64,000 bases of DNA from Frigidibacter albus (GTDB taxonomy: Bacteria; Pseudomonadota; Alphaproteobacteria; Rhodobacterales; Rhodobacteraceae): contig NZ_JAAAUC010000007.1 of NCBI RefSeq assembly GCF_009908165.1, positions 186,001-250,000 of the forward strand, read 5' to 3'. The notes under the pieces were generated by a model that ran no database searches, was not told the DNA's origin, and saw only the letters and a list, made by a program, of their open reading frames with translations. The first letter of the stretch is position 1, and each line of letters starts with the position of its first letter. This document shows, in pieces, positions 61,572-64,000 of this stretch. A program made the position numbers and the translations under genes.

Positions 61572-62855
61572 ATGGATCAACTGGTGATCGGACAGACGCT
61601 TGCCTTCGCCGGCGATCCCTTCGTCGAAGGCCCGGGCGCCGCCCGCCATTCCACCCGCGGCGCCGTGCTGATCCGCCAAGGCCGCATTGCCGAGATGGGC
61701 GAGGCCGATACCCTCCGCGCCGCCCACCCTCAGGCCGCCGTCACCGACATGGGCAGCGCCCTTCTTTCCGCCGGCTTCATCGACGCGCATGTGCATTACC
61801 CGCAGACCGGGATCATCGCCAGCTGGGGCAAGCGGCTGATCGACTGGCTCAACAGCTACACCTTCCCCGAGGAGATGCGCTTCACCGACCCCGCCTATGC
61901 CGCCGAGATCGCAGAGCGCTATTTCGATCTGGCGCTGGCGCATGGCACCACCTCGATGTGCAGCTATGCCACCATCCATCCCGCCAGCGTCGATGCCTTC
62001 TTCGCCGCGGCGCAGGCGCGCGGGATGCGGGCGCTGGCCGGCAAGACCTGCATGGACCGCAACGCGCCGGACGGCCTGCGCGACACGCCGCAATCGGCCT
62101 ATGACGACAGCCGCGCCCTGCTGGAGCGCTGGCACGGGGTGGACCGCCTCTCCTATGTCATCACCCCCCGCTTCTCGCCGACCTCGACGCCCGAGCAGCT
62201 GATGGTTCTCGGCCAGCTCTGGCGCGAGCATCCGGACTGCCTTATGCAGACCCATCTGAGCGAGCAGACCGATGAGATCGACTGGGTGAAAAGCCTCTTC
62301 CCGCAGGCCCGCGACTATCTCGACACCTACGAGGCGCAGGGCCTGCTCGGCGAAGGCGCGGTCTATGGCCATGCCATCCACCTCACCGCGCGCGAGCGGG
62401 ACCGCCTGCGCGAGGCCGGGGCGAGCCTGGTGCATTGCCCGACCTCGAACACCTTCATCGGCTCTGGCATCTTCGACATGGCCGGGCTGGTCGCATCTGG
62501 GCTGCGGATCGGGCTGGCGACGGATACAGGGGGCGGCTCCTCCTTCTCGATGCTGCGCACCATGGCCGCGGCCTATGAGCTGGCGCAGCTGCGCGGCACG
62601 GCGCTGCACCCCTCGCAGCTGTGGTGGCTGGCAACGGTTGGGTCGGCCCGTGCGCTGCGTATCGAGGACAAGGTCGGCAATCTTGCTGTGGGGATGGAGG
62701 CGGATCTGGTTGCCCTCGACCTCGGCTCCACCCCTGCCATCGCGCAGCGGTCAGGCCGCGCCGGCGATCTGTGGGAGGCGCTGTTCCCGACGATCATGAT
62801 GGGCGACGACCGTGCCGTGGCGGGCGTGTGGATCGGCGGCAAACGGCAGCTTTAG
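61572..62855 (+). CDS. guaD: Guanine deaminase
   Basis: Zinc amidohydrolase that converts guanine to xanthine. The ATG at 61572 follows GGAGG; an ATG at 61560 is upstream of it. The 427-residue protein has the metal motif H73-x-H75 in FIDAHVHYPQTG, THLSEQTDEIDWV, GHAIHL and ATDTGGGSSFSM, characteristic of guanine deaminase. No other purine catabolism genes are visible in the window. Confidence 0.95.
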   Translation: MDQLVIGQTLAFAGDPFVEGPGAARHSTRGAVLIRQGRIAEMGEADTLRAAHPQAAVTDMGSALLSAGFIDAHVHYPQTGIIASWGKRLIDWLNSYTFPEEMRFTDPAYAAEIAERYFDLALAHGTTSMCSYATIHPASVDAFFAAAQARGMRALAGKTCMDRNAPDGLRDTPQSAYDDSRALLERWHGVDRLSYVITPRFSPTSTPEQLMVLGQLWREHPDCLMQTHLSEQTDEIDWVKSLFPQARDYLDTYEAQGLLGEGAVYGHAIHLTARERDRLREAGASLVHCPTSNTFIGSGIFDMAGLVASGLRIGLATDTGGGSSFSMLRTMAAAYELAQLRGTALHPSQLWWLATVGSARALRIEDKVGNLAVGMEADLVALDLGSTPAIAQRSGRAGDLWEALFPTIMMGDDRAVAGVWIGGKRQL

Positions 62856-62887
62856 GACGAGGGCGGTTGCAGCAGCCAGAAACGGGG

Positions 62888-62922
62888 GAAGCATGCGCAA
62901 AAGAAACCAGAAGCATGCGCAA
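62888..62922. repeat. Two direct repeats of GAAGCATGCGCAA, 22 bases apart
   Basis: Positions 62888-62900 and 62910-62922. Each contains the palindrome GCATGC. The 22-base spacing puts both copies on the same DNA face. They lie between guaD and the TniQ-like gene. Confidence 0.75.
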
Positions 62923-62982
62923 GGGCTGTCAAGGCAAAAGCCGCTCGCGGCGCGGATTAAATAAGCGCGTTAGTTCAATTGG

Positions 62983-64000
62983 TTATGAGGCTTCCTCCAG
63001 AAGGCCTCTGACCTCCTCGCGCAGGTAGATCCGCCGGCAGTCCGGGGCCGGCGCGATGCCCAGATCCTCCAGCCTGGCCTCCAGCACATCCCACTCCAGC
63101 CTCAGAGCAACCCCGAGGCTGCGAAAGCTGATGAACCGCGCATGGAAGGCCGCGGCATCCGCGCCCGACAGCATGATCCGATCCTTCCGCCCCTTCTCTC
63201 GCTGGCTGACCGTCGCTGGCGATCCGCCACGCCTCAGGAGGCTCAGAAGCTCTGCCGTCGTCAGCCCCTGCGAAAATGCGAAGACTTCGGCGCTGATCGC
63301 ATCCTCGACGACTCCCGACAGGTTCACCAGGACGGACGCAAAGCCCGGAGCGCCCCCGTGCCGCCCGATCCGCTCCAACCGGCCATCAAGGATCATCGCG
63401 ACCACCTCCGCAGGTCGAACCTGGAGCCGCTGAGCGGCCACCGGGACGGTGCACCATCCCTTGCCCCGCCGGCCCATCGGTTCCGCTCCAAGGAGCAATC
63501 GGTCGACGAGGGCATGCCCCGTCTTTAATGTGAGCTCACTTTCCCGCCCGACAGCACCGAACAGGCCTGCGTCCCTCAGCTCCTCGAACAGATCAGCTTC
63601 GAGCGACAGCACCTCACAGAATTTCGCAACAGAGCTGCCGGTATCGAAGCGATCCAAAACGTTCTCACCCGCACGGAAGACGCACCACTCATCAGCCTTC
63701 CGGGCGCTTGCGTCTTCAAGGAGCCCGGCATCCGCAACAGCGGCGCGAATGACCTCGGGCGACCGCCCAAGCAGGCGGGCAGCATCGGCAATCGAGTGCA
63801 GGCGCCGCTCCAGCACCGGCTCACCCAGTATTTCGTCTCCCGGCCCGAGTGGCCAGGTCGCCGCGACGTGCCGGCGCATCACCTGGTGGAAGCCGCGAAG
63901 TCCTTCAGGAAGCGGGTCGCGCGAAAGCAGGTCGTAAGCTGCGCCGAAAACCCGCTGCACTCCGTCGCCGGGCGCGCGCGCCTCCTGCAGGGCGGTCAGC
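62983..64000 (-). CDS. Partial gene, C-terminal part of a TniQ-like/HTH protein (5' end beyond window)
   Basis: The frame is open from base 64000 to a TAA at 62985-62983, at least 338 residues. It shows two helix-turn-helix-like segments, HSIADAARLLGRSPEVIRAAVADAGLL and VPVAAQRLQVRPAEVVAMILDGRLE, and an RRHVAATWPLGPGDEILGEPVLERR stretch. This resembles the C-terminal part of alphaproteobacterial TniQ-type proteins associated with Tn7-like elements and genomic islands, but the diagnostic N-terminus is outside the window, so the family is uncertain. Codon use is slightly less GC-extreme than in its neighbours. Confidence 0.55.
   Translation of the reverse strand, partial: LTALQEARAPGDGVQRVFGAAYDLLSRDPLPEGLRGFHQVMRRHVAATWPLGPGDEILGEPVLERRLHSIADAARLLGRSPEVIRAAVADAGLLEDASARKADEWCVFRAGENVLDRFDTGSSVAKFCEVLSLEADLFEELRDAGLFGAVGRESELTLKTGHALVDRLLLGAEPMGRRGKGWCTVPVAAQRLQVRPAEVVAMILDGRLERIGRHGGAPGFASVLVNLSGVVEDAISAEVFAFSQGLTTAELLSLLRRGGSPATVSQREKGRKDRIMLSGADAAAFHARFISFRSLGVALRLEWDVLEARLEDLGIAPAPDCRRIYLREEVRGLLEEAS

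Noticed and set aside
62965-62989. Complete tRNA gene next to the right-edge gene
   Set aside because: Only a D-arm-like 5' segment is present; no anticodon or T arm follows, and the sequence runs into the stop codon of a coding region.

Overview
The window is high-GC chromosomal DNA of an alphaproteobacterium, most likely a member of the Rhodobacteraceae (Rhodobacter/Cereibacter/Gemmobacter-like). Signs of this are the GC-rich third codon positions, a DUF1127 gene followed by an array of CCUCCUCCC-loop hairpins (the ccaF1-ccsR arrangement known from Rhodobacter sphaeroides), a SUV3-like helicase next to hslR, fdxA and carD, a DUF6476 gene, a GTTC-N7-GTTC LexA box, and many G-run/C-run intergenic hairpins of the type common in this family. 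Nearly all genes are vertically inherited housekeeping genes. The only sign of a mobile region is at the far right edge.

Layout. (1) 1-9273, minus strand: the head of the division and cell wall (dcw) cluster, mraZ-rsmH-ftsL-ftsI-murE-murF-mraY-(SDR-like)-murD, tightly overlapping, with murD cut by the left edge. A 699-base leader without genes lies upstream of mraZ. (2) 9973-12130: apbC/mrp, then a DUF1127 gene followed by five two-hairpin small-RNA units (ten anti-Shine-Dalgarno loops) ending in an intrinsic terminator. (3) 12130-20470: an intergenic block of palindromic repeats, a BenE-type transporter, a small unknown gene, uvrD/pcrA with a LexA box in front, and pyruvate carboxylase. (4) 20849-26580: two identical tRNA-Gly(GCC) genes around a DUF72 gene, then the histidine genes hisB-hisH-(ATP-pyrophosphatase)-hisA-hisF-hisE. 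(5) 26700-36377: a glycosyltransferase-like gene, tRNA-Tyr, rlmB, a YHS protein, a candidate sRNA with terminator, a CoA-binding protein, a 167-base MITE-like repeat, metY, a SIMPL protein and a 1233-residue Ala/Pro-rich membrane protein with ends resembling GspL/PilM and GspC/PilP. (6) 36516-45275: a Kef-type antiporter, carD, fdxA, hslR, the SUV3-like helicase, a TPR protein, an SCP2 protein and an alpha/beta hydrolase. (7) 45278-49231: a complete Anbu operon (ATP-grasp, alpha-E, transglutaminase, Anbu peptidase). (8) 49405-64000: a MarR regulator divergent from a membrane protein, a ligase-associated exonuclease plus ATP-dependent DNA ligase, pepF, an EEP-family hydrolase, rpoH, rluD, a VOC protein, 5-FTHF cyclo-ligase, mgtE, a second inverted copy of the MITE-like repeat, guanine deaminase, and at the edge a partial gene that looks like the C-terminus of a TniQ-type protein.

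The strongest non-coding content is regulatory. The DUF1127/CcsR-type array would act as a stress-induced bank of ribosome-binding-site mimic complements, and two genes in this window (metY and the DUF2147 gene) have Shine-Dalgarno regions that match its loops. An rpoH gene lies in the same window; in Rhodobacter the homologous array is under RpoH control. All identifications were made by reading the sequence; no database search was run.
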